From assembly GCA_030652345.1 (NCBI GenBank), contig JAUSAU010000003.1, positions 1 through 16,533 of the forward strand: a DNA stretch of 16,533 nt, given 5' to 3'. The stretch comes from Coriobacteriia bacterium (GTDB lineage Bacteria > Actinomycetota > Coriobacteriia > Anaerosomatales > PALSA-660). The translations under genes were made by a program, and so were the position numbers. The notes beneath the pieces were generated by a model. That model had not been told where the DNA came from, made no database searches, and saw only the letters and a program-made list of their open reading frames with translations. Shown in pieces: positions 6,381 through 13,926 of this stretch; within the stretch, counting starts at the first letter, position 1, and every line of letters starts with the position of its first letter.

Positions 6381-6537
6381 GTCATGCGGTCACCACATCG
6401 GCTGTCAGCACATCAGAATGTCAGATAATCAGGCGCGCCTCCGCGGAGCGCTCGAGGGCAAGGAACCGGTCAGGATCCGGTCGGTCTGCGCAGCTACCGT
6501 GGAGCTTGACGGCTTCGCGTCCGGCACGGTCCGGGTG

Positions 6538-6575
6538 TATGATCGCCGTGGATTGTACTGCCAATGTACGTACAA
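6538..6575 (+). promoter_or_regulatory. Promoter and palindromic operator of the DUF1778/GNAT toxin-antitoxin module
   Basis: A -10-like TATGAT (6538-6543) is followed by the inverted repeat TTGTAC (6553-6558)/GTACAA (6570-6575), within which TGTACGTACA (6565-6574) is a perfect 10-bp palindrome. The site covers the expected transcription start, about 20 bp before the antitoxin ATG. Ribbon-helix-helix antitoxins of this family repress their own operon from such sites, so autorepression is the natural reading. Confidence 0.5.
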
Positions 6576-6594
6576 CTGCGCACGGGAGTGTCCC

Positions 6595-6891
6595 ATGAAC
6601 CCGATCGAGGCCGAAGAGAAGACGCTCAAAGGCTCACGCCTCAGCATCCGCGCGACGGATGAGGAGAAGCATCTCTTGGAGCGCGCTGCGCGTGCGTCGC
6701 ATGTCTCCGCCAGTCGCTTCGTGATGCAGGCAGCTCTTCGGTCGGCAGAAGAGGTGCTGGTCGATCAGTCCCGGTTCACGCTTCCACCCGCGCAGTGGGC
6801 AGCGTTCACCGAGCTGACGGACCGACCCGCACGCGAGATACCTGCGCTGAAGAGGGCCGCGGGTCGACCGAGTCCGTTCGATGGTGAGTGA
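6595..6891 (+). CDS. DUF1778 ribbon-helix-helix antitoxin (TacA-like)
   Basis: Ninety-eight residues from ATG 6595, preceded by ACGGGAG. The frame is open to 6418, but that stretch holds the promoter/operator and reads as non-protein. Residues 12-52 (KGSRLSIRATDEEKHLLERAARASHVSASRFVMQAALRSAEEVL, split here for description) are the DUF1778 ribbon-helix-helix: a DNA-binding beta strand, then two helices. The C-terminal part, including FTLPPAQWAAFTELTDRP, is the toxin-wrapping segment found in antitoxins that neutralise GNAT toxins. The gene overlaps the toxin start by 11 bp, giving coupled synthesis with antitoxin first. Confidence 0.9.
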   Translation: MNPIEAEEKTLKGSRLSIRATDEEKHLLERAARASHVSASRFVMQAALRSAEEVLVDQSRFTLPPAQWAAFTELTDRPAREIPALKRAAGRPSPFDGE

Positions 6892-7396
6892 GCCGCTCCT
6901 CTCCCCGGCGCCGCTCTCCGTAGCGCACGACCTCTCGCGTTTCGACTGCGGCGTGTCGTCGCTGAACGACTACCTCTCACGACAGGCCCTCGCCGATCAG
7001 CGAGCCGAGAAGAGCCGCACCTACGTCGCGTGTCGCGGCGCATCGGTCGTGGGCTACTTCACGTTGGCCGCGGCGAGTGTGGAACCGCAGGAAGCGACCG
7101 TGCGCCTGGCCGCGGGCCAAGGCGCTCAGACCATCCCTGTCGTGCTGCTGGCCCGACTCGCCGTGGATCTCCGTTGCCGGCGGCAGGGCCTGGGTTCCGC
7201 CCTTCTCGTCGCGGCGGTGACCAAGGCCGCGTTCGCCGCGGACACGATCGGCGCGCGCGCGGTGCTCGTGCACGCCATCGGGGAGACGGCGCGATCCTTC
7301 TACGTCGCCCACGGATTCGAGCCGTCGCCGACCGATCCGCTGCATCTCGTTCTGCTGATGAAGGACATACGCCGAACGATCGGGTCTGCGGACTGA
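6881..7396 (+). CDS. GNAT-family acetyltransferase toxin (TacT-like)
   Basis: A 171-residue protein that overlaps the antitoxin gene by 11 bp (a GTG at 6884 is a possible alternative start). The family acetylates the amino group of charged tRNAs and stalls translation. Diagnostic parts are the N-terminal FDCGVSSLNDYLSRQALADQ (the typical CG..SLNDYL..A opening of these toxins), the strand ARLAVDLRCRRQGLGSALL with RRQGLG (100-105) as the acetyl-CoA pyrophosphate loop, and SFYVAHGFEP with Tyr141, the position of the general acid/base residue in TacT. The closing LHLVLLMKDIR matches the family end. Length is normal and no key residue is missing, so the toxin looks intact. It would be held in check by the DUF1778 protein encoded just before it. 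Confidence 0.92.
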   Translation: MVSEPLLSPAPLSVAHDLSRFDCGVSSLNDYLSRQALADQRAEKSRTYVACRGASVVGYFTLAAASVEPQEATVRLAAGQGAQTIPVVLLARLAVDLRCRRQGLGSALLVAAVTKAAFAADTIGARAVLVHAIGETARSFYVAHGFEPSPTDPLHLVLLMKDIRRTIGSAD

Positions 7397-7474
7397 CCCC
7401 CGCGCCCGCCCCGTTCCCCGTCACTCCCGCGTGCTACGCTCACCGCCGCCCGCGCCCATCCGGAAGGACCGCCC

Positions 7475-9289
7475 GTGCCCGTTCGCGCCACCACGATCGA
7501 CGCCACGCTCGCCGAGGTCTTCGGCTTCGACGAGTTCCGGCCCTACCAGCGCGAGATCATGGAGCACGTCGTCGCGGGCGGTGACGCGTTCGTCCTCATG
7601 CCCACCGGCGGCGGGAAGTCGCTGTGTTTCCAGGTGCCGGCGCTGCACCGCTCCGGCACGGCGATCGTCGTCTCGCCGCTCATCTCGCTGATGAAGGATC
7701 AGGTGGACGCGCTGCGCGGCAACGACGTGGCGGCCGCGTGCCTCAACTCCTCGCTCGACGCCGAGGAGGCCTCCGCCGTCCTGCGCGACCTTCGCGCCGG
7801 CGAGCTCGACTTGCTCTACGTCGCCCCCGAGCGCCTCATGCTCTCCGGCTTCCTCGACACACTGCACAGCATCCCGATCGCGCTGTTCGCAATCGAAGAG
7901 GCGCACTGCGTCAGTCAGTGGGGCCACGACTTCCGCCCCGAGTACGTCGAACTCGGCCGCCTGCGCGGTCTGTTCCCCGGCGTGCCGCTGATCGCGATGA
8001 CGGCGACGGCCGACGACACCACGCGCGCCGACGTCCGCGAGCGGCTCGGCCTGGCGAGCGCGCCCGTCTTCATCGCCGGCTTCGACCGCCCCAACATCCG
8101 CTACACGGTCGCGGACAAGCGCGACGCGCCCAAGCAGCTCGAACGCTTCATCGCCACGCATCCGACGGACTCCGGCATCGTCTACTGCCTGAGCCGCAAG
8201 CGCGTCGAGCAGGTCGCCGAGCGTCTGCGCAAGGCGGGCGTTAAGGCGGCCGCCTACCACGCCGGCATGACCGCCGAGAAGCGCACGAAGGTGCAGGACT
8301 CGTTCGCGCGCGACGACGTGCACGTGGTCGTGGCGACCGTCGCGTTCGGGATGGGCATCGACAAGCCCGACGTCCGCTTCGTCGTGCACTACGACATGCC
8401 GAAGAACATCGAGGGCTACTACCAGGAGACGGGCCGTGCGGGCCGCGACGGCCTGCCCGCCGACGCGCTCATGCTCTTCGGACTCCAGGACGCCACGACC
8501 GCGCGGATGCTCATCGAGCAGGGCCGCAACCGCGAGCAGGTCCGCATCGAACTCCACAAGCTCCACGCGATGACGGACTTCGCCGAGTCCCAGACCTGCC
8601 GCCGCCGCGTGCTGCTCGGCTACTTCGGCGAGCGCCTCGATGCCGACTGCGGCAACTGCGACGTCTGTCTCGACCCGCCCGAACTCTATGACGCCACCGT
8701 CGACGCCCAGAAGGCGCTCTCGACCGTCTTTCGCACCGAGGAGCGATTCGGCGTCGGCCACCTCATCGACGTCCTGACCGGCGTGACGAACGACAAGATC
8801 GCGAGCTGGGGCCACGACGCGCTCTCCGTCTACGGAATCGGCGCCGACCGCTCCCGTGACGAGTGGACGAGCGTGTTCCGCCAGCTCATCCACGGCGGCT
8901 ACCTCAGGCAGGACATCGCCGAGTACTCCGCGCTCAAGCTGCTGCCCGCCTCGCGCGCCGTGCTTCGCGGCGAGACGGCGCTGCGCTTCGCCAAGCCGCG
9001 CGCCCGCGTGCGCGCCAAGCCGGTCAAAGCACCTGCCCGCTCCGTCGCACTCACCGGCACCGACATCGACGAGGGGCTCTTCGAGCGCTTGCGCGAGGTG
9101 CGCCGCGAGATCGCGGCCGAGCAGGGCGTGCCGGCCTACGTCGTCTTCTCCGACCGCTCGCTCGCCGACATGGCCGCCCGCCGGCCCGCGGACCGCGACG
9201 AGTTCCTCGAGGTGCACGGCGTCGGTTCGGCCAAGCTCAAGCGCTATGGCGATGTCTTCCTGGAGGCGATCGCTTCAGGCCACGTGTGA
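7475..9289 (+). CDS. recQ: ATP-dependent DNA helicase RecQ with variant EEAH box
   Basis: A 604-residue protein with the full bacterial RecQ layout, from GTG at 7475 with GGAAGGA (7462-7468) as ribosome site. Helicase motifs: FRPYQREIM (21-29), Walker A MPTGGGKS (42-49), VSPLISLMKDQ, SQWGHDFRPEY aromatic-rich loop (147-157), MTATA (175-179), motif V/VI ATVAFGMGIDKPDVR and QETGRAGRDG (317-326). The zinc site is Cys375, Cys392, Cys395, Cys398. A winged-helix RQC region (about 405-505) and an HRDC domain (about 533-600) follow. The enzyme unwinds 3'-5' at stalled forks and in RecF-type recombination. Odd point: motif II reads EEAHC (141-145, codons from 7895) instead of DEAHC, replacing the Mg2+-coordinating Asp with Glu. 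It is alone in its transcript as far as can be seen. Confidence 0.97.
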   Translation: MPVRATTIDATLAEVFGFDEFRPYQREIMEHVVAGGDAFVLMPTGGGKSLCFQVPALHRSGTAIVVSPLISLMKDQVDALRGNDVAAACLNSSLDAEEASAVLRDLRAGELDLLYVAPERLMLSGFLDTLHSIPIALFAIEEAHCVSQWGHDFRPEYVELGRLRGLFPGVPLIAMTATADDTTRADVRERLGLASAPVFIAGFDRPNIRYTVADKRDAPKQLERFIATHPTDSGIVYCLSRKRVEQVAERLRKAGVKAAAYHAGMTAEKRTKVQDSFARDDVHVVVATVAFGMGIDKPDVRFVVHYDMPKNIEGYYQETGRAGRDGLPADALMLFGLQDATTARMLIEQGRNREQVRIELHKLHAMTDFAESQTCRRRVLLGYFGERLDADCGNCDVCLDPPELYDATVDAQKALSTVFRTEERFGVGHLIDVLTGVTNDKIASWGHDALSVYGIGADRSRDEWTSVFRQLIHGGYLRQDIAEYSALKLLPASRAVLRGETALRFAKPRARVRAKPVKAPARSVALTGTDIDEGLFERLREVRREIAAEQGVPAYVVFSDRSLADMAARRPADRDEFLEVHGVGSAKLKRYGDVFLEAIASGHV

Positions 9290-9308
9290 CCGTTCGCGGG
9301 GACGCCGT

Positions 9309-9338
9309 GCGACAGTCGAGCGGGCGGTGGCGTAGAAT
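9309..9338 (+). promoter_or_regulatory. Candidate promoter of the PocR histidine kinase operon
   Basis: GCGACA (9309-9314), 18 bp, then TAGAAT (9333-9338), 40 bp before the kinase GTG. The -35 half is weak. The 88-bp gap after recQ otherwise holds only the G-rich ribosome site. Confidence 0.4.
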
Positions 9339-9377
9339 CGGGACGCGCGGTCGGCCACGTCCTCGGGGGGAGGGCCG

Positions 9378-11669
9378 GTGGAGAACGACGAAGCAGTGTC
9401 GAATGCGCTCTCGGGAGCCGGGAGCGGCTCGACCATTCCCTTGGACGAGCTGTTCGACATTCCCGCGATCCAGTCGCTCATGGACGACTTCTACACGCTG
9501 ACGGGGCTTCCGGTCGGCCTGCTCGATCTGGACAGCAACGTGCTCGTCGGTACCGGCTGGCAGGATGCCTGCACGTTGTTCCATCGTGCGAACCCTCAGT
9601 CGCTCGCCGCCTGCATCGAGAGCGATTCGGCGATGTCCGCCGATGTCCCCGCCGGCGAGTACCGCGCCTACAAGTGCCGCAACGGCATGTGGGACGTCGT
9701 CACGCCGCTCGTCGTCGATGGTGTGCACGTCGCCAACATCTTCGTCGGCCAGTTCTTCTACGACGACGAGACGATCCATCCGGACTATTTCCGCGGGCAG
9801 GCGAAGCGCTACGGGTTCGACGAGGAGTCCTACATCGCCGCCGTCGAGAGCGTGCCGCGCTTCTCGCACGAGACCATCGACCGGCTCATGCGCTTCTACG
9901 CGAAGCTGGCGGGTCAGCTCGCCGAGCTCGGGCAGGCGAACTACCGTCTGATCGAGGCGGCGGCGGCCCGGGCCGAGGCGGAGGCCAGCGACAAGCGCTT
10001 CCGCGTGTTGATCGAGGGGGCGCCGCTCGGTGTGGCGATCGTCCGGGAGGCGCGGTTCGTCTACGTGAACCGGGCGTTCGCGACGATGTTCCATGTCGAC
10101 GACCCGGCAGCGCTCACGGGTGCGCCCATCACCGATCTCGTCGCTCCGCAGGATCTCGAGGAGTTCCGGGCGCGCGCCCGTGCACGCGAGGAGGGGCGCG
10201 AGGCCGAGGCCGACTACGAGGTCACCGGGTTGCGTGCAGACGGCAGCCAGTTCCCGCTCGCCGTCTCGGCCCTGCGACTCGACCTGCCCGACGGGCCCGG
10301 CGTGCTTGGGATGTTCCAGGACGTCAGCGCCCTCAAGCGGACGCAGGCGGCGCTGCGCCAGTCCGAGGCGAAGTTCGCCGCGGCGTTCCATACGTCGCCG
10401 GATGCCGTGACGGTCAACCGCCTGAGCGACGGCCTCTACGTCGCTGTGAACGAGGGCTTCTGCAACCTGCTCGGCTACACGTCCGGCGATGTCATGGACA
10501 AGACATCGATCGATCTCGGCATCTGGTCGAAACCGGCCGACCGCGACCGGCTCGTGGCCGGACTGCGGGCCGACGGGCGGGTCGACAACCTCGAGTCGGT
10601 CTTCCGCGGCAAGGATGGCCGTCTCATCACAGCGCTCATGTCCGCGCGCATCATGGACTTCGACGGCGAGCGGTGCATCCTCGCGGTCACCCGCGACATC
10701 ACCGAGCGCAAGGCCGCTGAGGATCACATCGTCGCGCTCAACCAGCAACTCGAGATGCGCGTGCACGAGCGCACGGACCAGCTCGAGTCGGCCAACGAGG
10801 AACTCACCGCGCTGAACGAGGAGCTCACAGCGGTCAACGAGGAGCTCACCGTATCCAACGAGGAACTCGCGCACGCGAACGTGCAGCTCGACGAGGCGAC
10901 GCGCGCGAAGAACGAGTTCCTCGCAAGCATGAGTCACGAACTGCGCACGCCGCTCAATTCCATCCTCGGCTTCTCCGGCACGCTTCTGGGCGGCTTGACC
11001 GCCCCCCTCGACGACGAACAGCGCCGCCAGGTCGCGATGATCAACAACTCCGGTCGGCATCTGCTCGAGCTGATCAACGGCGTCCTCGACCTGGCCAAGA
11101 TCGAGGCAGGGCAGTCCGACATGGCCGTCGAGGAACTCGACCCCTGCGTGCTGGCGGGCGAGGTGGCCGACACCGTGCGGCCCCTGGCCACCGCCCGCGG
11201 CCTGACCCTCGAACTCCACTGCGCGGACGCCCTCGGGATCGTCCGTACCGATGCGACCCGTGTGCGCCAGATCCTCCTCAACCTTCTCGGCAACGCGATC
11301 AAGTTCACCACCGACGGCACGGTCACGCTGAACGTCACGGCCGACGAAGGCAGCGTCTCCTTCACTGTCGAGGACACCGGGTGTGGCATCGCGGCGCAGG
11401 ACGCGCGGCACGTCTTCGATCAGTTCTATCAGGCGCGTCCGCCTGACGGCGGCAAGACTGCCGGGACCGGACTGGGCCTGAGCGTCTCGCTCAGTCTCGC
11501 CCAGATGCTCGGCGGCGACATCACGATGAGCAGCGAGCCCGGCGTCGGGTCGGTCTTCACGCTCCGACTCCCACGCGGCACCACGGCGTCCGCGCGCCGA
11601 CGTCAGCGGCCTGCGCGTTACAATCGGCGCGTGCTCGGTGGCGATACGGTGACGGGGGAGAACTCATGA
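9378..11669 (+). CDS. PocR-PAS-PAS sensor histidine kinase
   Basis: 763 residues from GTG 9378, after GGGGGGAGGG (9365-9374). Residues 22-185 are a PocR sensory domain, with its cysteines C65, C79 and C100 (CTLFHRANP, ACIESD, KCRNGMWDVVTPL) and VANIFVGQFFYDD. PAS 1 spans about 205-320 and PAS 2 about 327-445. A coiled coil with four NEEL heptads (473-500) leads to HisKA, where ASMSHELRTPLN holds the phosphorylated His520. The ATPase domain has the N box NLLGNAIKFT (635-644), DTGCGI (666-671) and GTGLGLS (696-702). No membrane helices, so the signal is cytoplasmic; PocR domains often sense small hydrocarbons or redox state. No response regulator is in the window, so the partner is elsewhere. 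The last ~29 residues look like read-through of a former intergenic promoter region. It overlaps the next gene by 4 bp. Confidence 0.93.
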   Translation: MENDEAVSNALSGAGSGSTIPLDELFDIPAIQSLMDDFYTLTGLPVGLLDLDSNVLVGTGWQDACTLFHRANPQSLAACIESDSAMSADVPAGEYRAYKCRNGMWDVVTPLVVDGVHVANIFVGQFFYDDETIHPDYFRGQAKRYGFDEESYIAAVESVPRFSHETIDRLMRFYAKLAGQLAELGQANYRLIEAAAARAEAEASDKRFRVLIEGAPLGVAIVREARFVYVNRAFATMFHVDDPAALTGAPITDLVAPQDLEEFRARARAREEGREAEADYEVTGLRADGSQFPLAVSALRLDLPDGPGVLGMFQDVSALKRTQAALRQSEAKFAAAFHTSPDAVTVNRLSDGLYVAVNEGFCNLLGYTSGDVMDKTSIDLGIWSKPADRDRLVAGLRADGRVDNLESVFRGKDGRLITALMSARIMDFDGERCILAVTRDITERKAAEDHIVALNQQLEMRVHERTDQLESANEELTALNEELTAVNEELTVSNEELAHANVQLDEATRAKNEFLASMSHELRTPLNSILGFSGTLLGGLTAPLDDEQRRQVAMINNSGRHLLELINGVLDLAKIEAGQSDMAVEELDPCVLAGEVADTVRPLATARGLTLELHCADALGIVRTDATRVRQILLNLLGNAIKFTTDGTVTLNVTADEGSVSFTVEDTGCGIAAQDARHVFDQFYQARPPDGGKTAGTGLGLSVSLSLAQMLGGDITMSSEPGVGSVFTLRLPRGTTASARRRQRPARYNRRVLGGDTVTGENS
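10794..10877 (+). repeat. Four tandem 21-bp repeats coding for NEEL heptads
   Basis: Four in-frame units read NEELTAL, NEELTAV, NEELTVS and NEELAHA, forming the signalling coiled coil before the HisKA domain. The units are similar at DNA level (AACGAGGA(A/G)CTC), so copy number could change in 7-residue steps without a frameshift. Confidence 0.8.
11619..11624 (+). promoter_or_regulatory. Candidate internal -10 element for the downstream lipoprotein
   Basis: TACAAT followed by CGGCGCG lies in the tail of the kinase gene, 42 bp before the lipoprotein ATG. It resembles the TAGAATCGG seen before the kinase. It would give the lipoprotein a separate transcript. Confidence 0.4.
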
Positions 11670-12760
11670 GAACCAGATTCGCGTGCGTGGCGGCATCGCT
11701 GTTCCTCGTGGCGGGACTCGTGCTCGCCGGGTGCACCGGTGGCTCACCGGGTGCCGGCGGGGCGCCGGGCGCCGGTTCCGATCCCGCGCTCCCGTCCGGC
11801 TTCGCGGGCGATACGGCCAAGGCGGTCAAGCTCGTCGGCACCGCGAAGGGTGCCGGCGTGAGCGTCCCGGCTGCCGGTGGTGCGGTCGCCGCGGTCTACG
11901 CCCCGCCGGGTGCGGCCGACACGGCCGAGTGGATCGTCACGCCACTGATCGTCTCGCCGCTCACGGGCGTCGCCGGCTTCAAGTCGGTCTGCCCGGGGGT
12001 CTACGTGGAAACGAAGGGCGCCGATCCGAAGCGTTCCTGCTCGATCGGCTTCAAGATCAACGGGTACGCGCCGGCGAAGAACCTCACGATCGTGAAGTAC
12101 GCCGACGACGGCAAGAGCTTCGAGGTCGTGCCGACGTCCGTGAGCACCACGACGGCGGGCACACTGTTGATGGCGTCCGTGGACGGCTTCTCGGCGTACG
12201 GCGCGGGCGAGGCTGACCAGCAGTTCATCGATCGCGCGAACGCGAAGGGCCAGCAGGTCGACTGGACGATCAAGGTGAGCGGAAGCGAGACGCAGGACCT
12301 GCAGGGCTGGAAGATGACCTATGACGTGGACCTGTTCGCCTCGGGTGGCAGCACCTACATGGGTGGCGTCTACAAGGGCTACATGACCATGGCCGTCAAG
12401 GGCAAGTACGACTATCCGTCCTCCATCGTCAAAGGGCTCGGCAAGATCTCGTACGCCGGGCGTGACGATGCTCTGACCTTCGTCGTCGTCGACGATCCGG
12501 TTGTGGATCTGCTGACCGGCGAGCCGGTCAAAGACGAGGGTGGCGAGACGATCGTCTCCTCGCTCGGCAAGGCGAGCCTCAAGGGCCTCGCCTCACTCGA
12601 CATCACCGCGAGGGCGGCGAACGCCAGCGGCAAGTACTCGAAGCAGGCCGCCGAGGGCACGCCTCAGTCGTTCCAGATGACGATCCGCGGCGAGGACGTG
12701 CAGCTCGAGATCCCCAACGTCGGCATCTTCCCGGGCAAGATCCTGCGGACGACGAAGTAG
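11666..12760 (+). CDS. Secreted lipoprotein with ZU5-like beta domain
   Basis: A 364-residue precursor. The signal MRTRFACVAASLFLVAGLVLAGC ends in the lipobox LAGC (lipidated Cys23). A Gly/Ala/Pro linker (24-47) follows. Residues 60-180 form a beta-rich region (VAAVYAPPGAAD, IVTPLIVSPL, CPGVYVETK, FKINGYAP, NLTIVKYADDGKSFEVVPT, ending VDGFSAYGAG). The order of strands and the closing hFSxYg-like motif resemble ZU5-type domains in surface proteins; this is a resemblance, not a firm match. The C-terminal half (195-364) is a second domain with long amphipathic strands (MTYDVDLFASGG, YMTMAVKGKYDY) and is unrecognised. Start chosen by GGGGGAG (11654-11660). It overlaps the kinase stop as ATGA and ends 2 bp before the next gene. 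Confidence 0.85.
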   Translation: MRTRFACVAASLFLVAGLVLAGCTGGSPGAGGAPGAGSDPALPSGFAGDTAKAVKLVGTAKGAGVSVPAAGGAVAAVYAPPGAADTAEWIVTPLIVSPLTGVAGFKSVCPGVYVETKGADPKRSCSIGFKINGYAPAKNLTIVKYADDGKSFEVVPTSVSTTTAGTLLMASVDGFSAYGAGEADQQFIDRANAKGQQVDWTIKVSGSETQDLQGWKMTYDVDLFASGGSTYMGGVYKGYMTMAVKGKYDYPSSIVKGLGKISYAGRDDALTFVVVDDPVVDLLTGEPVKDEGGETIVSSLGKASLKGLASLDITARAANASGKYSKQAAEGTPQSFQMTIRGEDVQLEIPNVGIFPGKILRTTK

Positions 12761-12762
12761 CG

Positions 12763-13170
12763 ATGCCCGACGCGCACGCCGAGGACTTCGAACTGTGCAA
12801 CGAGTGCGGCGGGCTGTGCTGCGCGCTCTACCTCGCGCACGACGAGAACGGCGACTACATCGGCGAGGGCTGGCTGCCCGACTACATCGACCTGTGGATC
12901 GAGCGGCTGGTCACCAGTGGCGCCCTCATCGCGACGGAGACGGAGTACGGCGCCGGCGAGGCGGGCATCGAGCCGCTGCATGACCCGCGCATCAGCCACC
13001 GGCCCACACCCGAGGGCGCGACATACCGCGCCGCGCTCCCGGAGTGGGTCGACGTGAGGAAGTGTCAGTTCTGCCATCCGGAGACAGGCTGTCTCCTGCC
13101 GCGCGAGTACCGCGCGCCGATCTGCGGCGAGTACATCTGCGAGCTGTGGAAGGCCAAGGCGGCAGGTTAG
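12763..13170 (+). CDS. YkgJ-type CxxCxxCC metal-binding cluster protein
   Basis: A 135-residue soluble protein whose start lies 2 bp after the lipoprotein stop, so it is very probably co-transcribed. It carries the opening cysteine set Cys12, Cys15, Cys19, Cys20 (CNECGGLCC), then Cys101/Cys104/Cys110 and the closing PICGEYICELW (Cys121, Cys126). This is the pattern of the zinc- or iron-chelating YkgJ family. Members are thought to bind a metal cluster; their role is poorly known. An insert of about 75 residues separates the two cysteine groups. Its last 4 bp overlap the convergent NlpC-type gene. No separate promoter is visible. Confidence 0.85.
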   Translation: MPDAHAEDFELCNECGGLCCALYLAHDENGDYIGEGWLPDYIDLWIERLVTSGALIATETEYGAGEAGIEPLHDPRISHRPTPEGATYRAALPEWVDVRKCQFCHPETGCLLPREYRAPICGEYICELWKAKAAG

Positions 13171-13742
13171 GGGAGTACGTCGAGCGCCAGCGTCGGCGCC
13201 GGCGTCACGAGGTTCGCGGGCGGGAGCGTCACCTCGGTCGAGGGCGGGACGAGGAGCGACGGTGTGACCGTGATCGCGGGCCGGCGAAGCCCGATCGCCC
13301 CGGCCGGCATGCGCTTCACGCGGCGCATCGCCGGGTGTCCGTAGGTCGACTCCTCGATTGCGACGAAGGTGCGCGCTCGACGGCTCTTCCAGCCGCCGAA
13401 CACCGCGAGGTGCCCGGGCGTGAGAACGGCGTCGCCCGGGCGCAGCTGCCCGATCGGGATGCGCCGCGAGTAGCGTGGCATCGTGCGGGTGGTGTGCGAG
13501 CGGCCCATCTTCCAGGCCATCGACACGAAGCCCGAGCAGTCCTGGCGATATCCCTGGAAGAAGCGGCTCTGGCTGTACGGGACGCGCTTGGCGACCCAGT
13601 GGTTCGCGCGAGTCAGGATCTCTGCGCGGGTGATGGCGTGTGCCGGCGCCGGGGTGAGGAGCAGCACGAGTGCGAACGCTGCGGAGAGTACCGCGAGCGC
13701 GCGGCCGAAGGCCGCATCGGATCTGATCGACTGTACCTTCAC
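13167..13742 (-). CDS. Secreted NlpC/P60-type cysteine peptidase (putative cell-wall hydrolase)
   Basis: A 191-residue protein from GTG 13742, with AGGAAGGA in good position. The N-terminus is a signal peptide: basic start, hydrophobic core (LAVLSAAFALVLLL) and APAHA before a likely cut after Ala36. The peptidase part has DCSGFVSMAWKM with Cys69 as nucleophile and GDAVLTPGHLAVFGGW with His111, the two hallmark motifs of NlpC/P60 and CHAP-like amidases. Glu130 (FVAIEES) may be the third residue. It should cleave peptidoglycan stem peptides outside the membrane. The C-terminal 45 residues are Pro/Leu/Thr-rich and probably unstructured. It lies downstream of the metallophosphoesterase gene by 184 bp. 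Start codon and ribosome site lie in a potential hairpin. Confidence 0.85.
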   Translation of the reverse strand: MKVQSIRSDAAFGRALAVLSAAFALVLLLTPAPAHAITRAEILTRANHWVAKRVPYSQSRFFQGYRQDCSGFVSMAWKMGRSHTTRTMPRYSRRIPIGQLRPGDAVLTPGHLAVFGGWKSRRARTFVAIEESTYGHPAMRRVKRMPAGAIGLRRPAITVTPSLLVPPSTEVTLPPANLVTPAPTLALDVLP

Positions 13743-13787
13743 ACGGTGTCCTTCCTACGGGTGCAGTACGCCCCGGGACCGTGTGAA
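13738..13787 (-). promoter_or_regulatory. Inverted repeat spanning the start codon of the NlpC-type gene
   Basis: TTCACACGGT (13738-13747 on the plus strand) is matched perfectly by ACCGTGTGAA (13778-13787), with 30 bp between. In the mRNA the 3' arm contains the GTG start and the loop contains the ribosome site. It may be a start-sequestering hairpin or an operator. Nothing else is clear in the rest of the 13743-13926 gap. Confidence 0.35.
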
Positions 13788-13926
13788 ACCAAGGGGAGAC
13801 GGTGCCGGAGGCGTGCCGGTCCGCCCTGGTTGTGAGGGGTGATGCGCGCATGCGCGTCGGGCGGCGGCCGGGCCTGCAGGAGCGAGGACGGTGCCATCCA
13901 CGTCCGCTCCACACCATCCCCACGAC

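Noticed and set aside
6418..6594. Extended N-terminus of the DUF1778 protein
   Set aside because: The stretch contains a -10 element and palindromic operator, has no domain, and the ATG at 6595 has its own ribosome site.
7421..9217. 598-codon open frame antisense to recQ
   Set aside because: Compositional shadow of a GC-rich gene; the plus strand has every RecQ motif.
9237..11411. 724-codon open frame antisense to the histidine kinase
   Set aside because: Same effect; its sequence is low-complexity Arg/Val/Glu-rich and the sense strand encodes clear PocR, PAS and kinase domains.
13743..13926. Possible c-di-AMP (ydaO) riboswitch before the cell-wall hydrolase gene
   Set aside because: Such riboswitches precede many actinobacterial wall hydrolases, but the conserved core segments could not be found in either strand.
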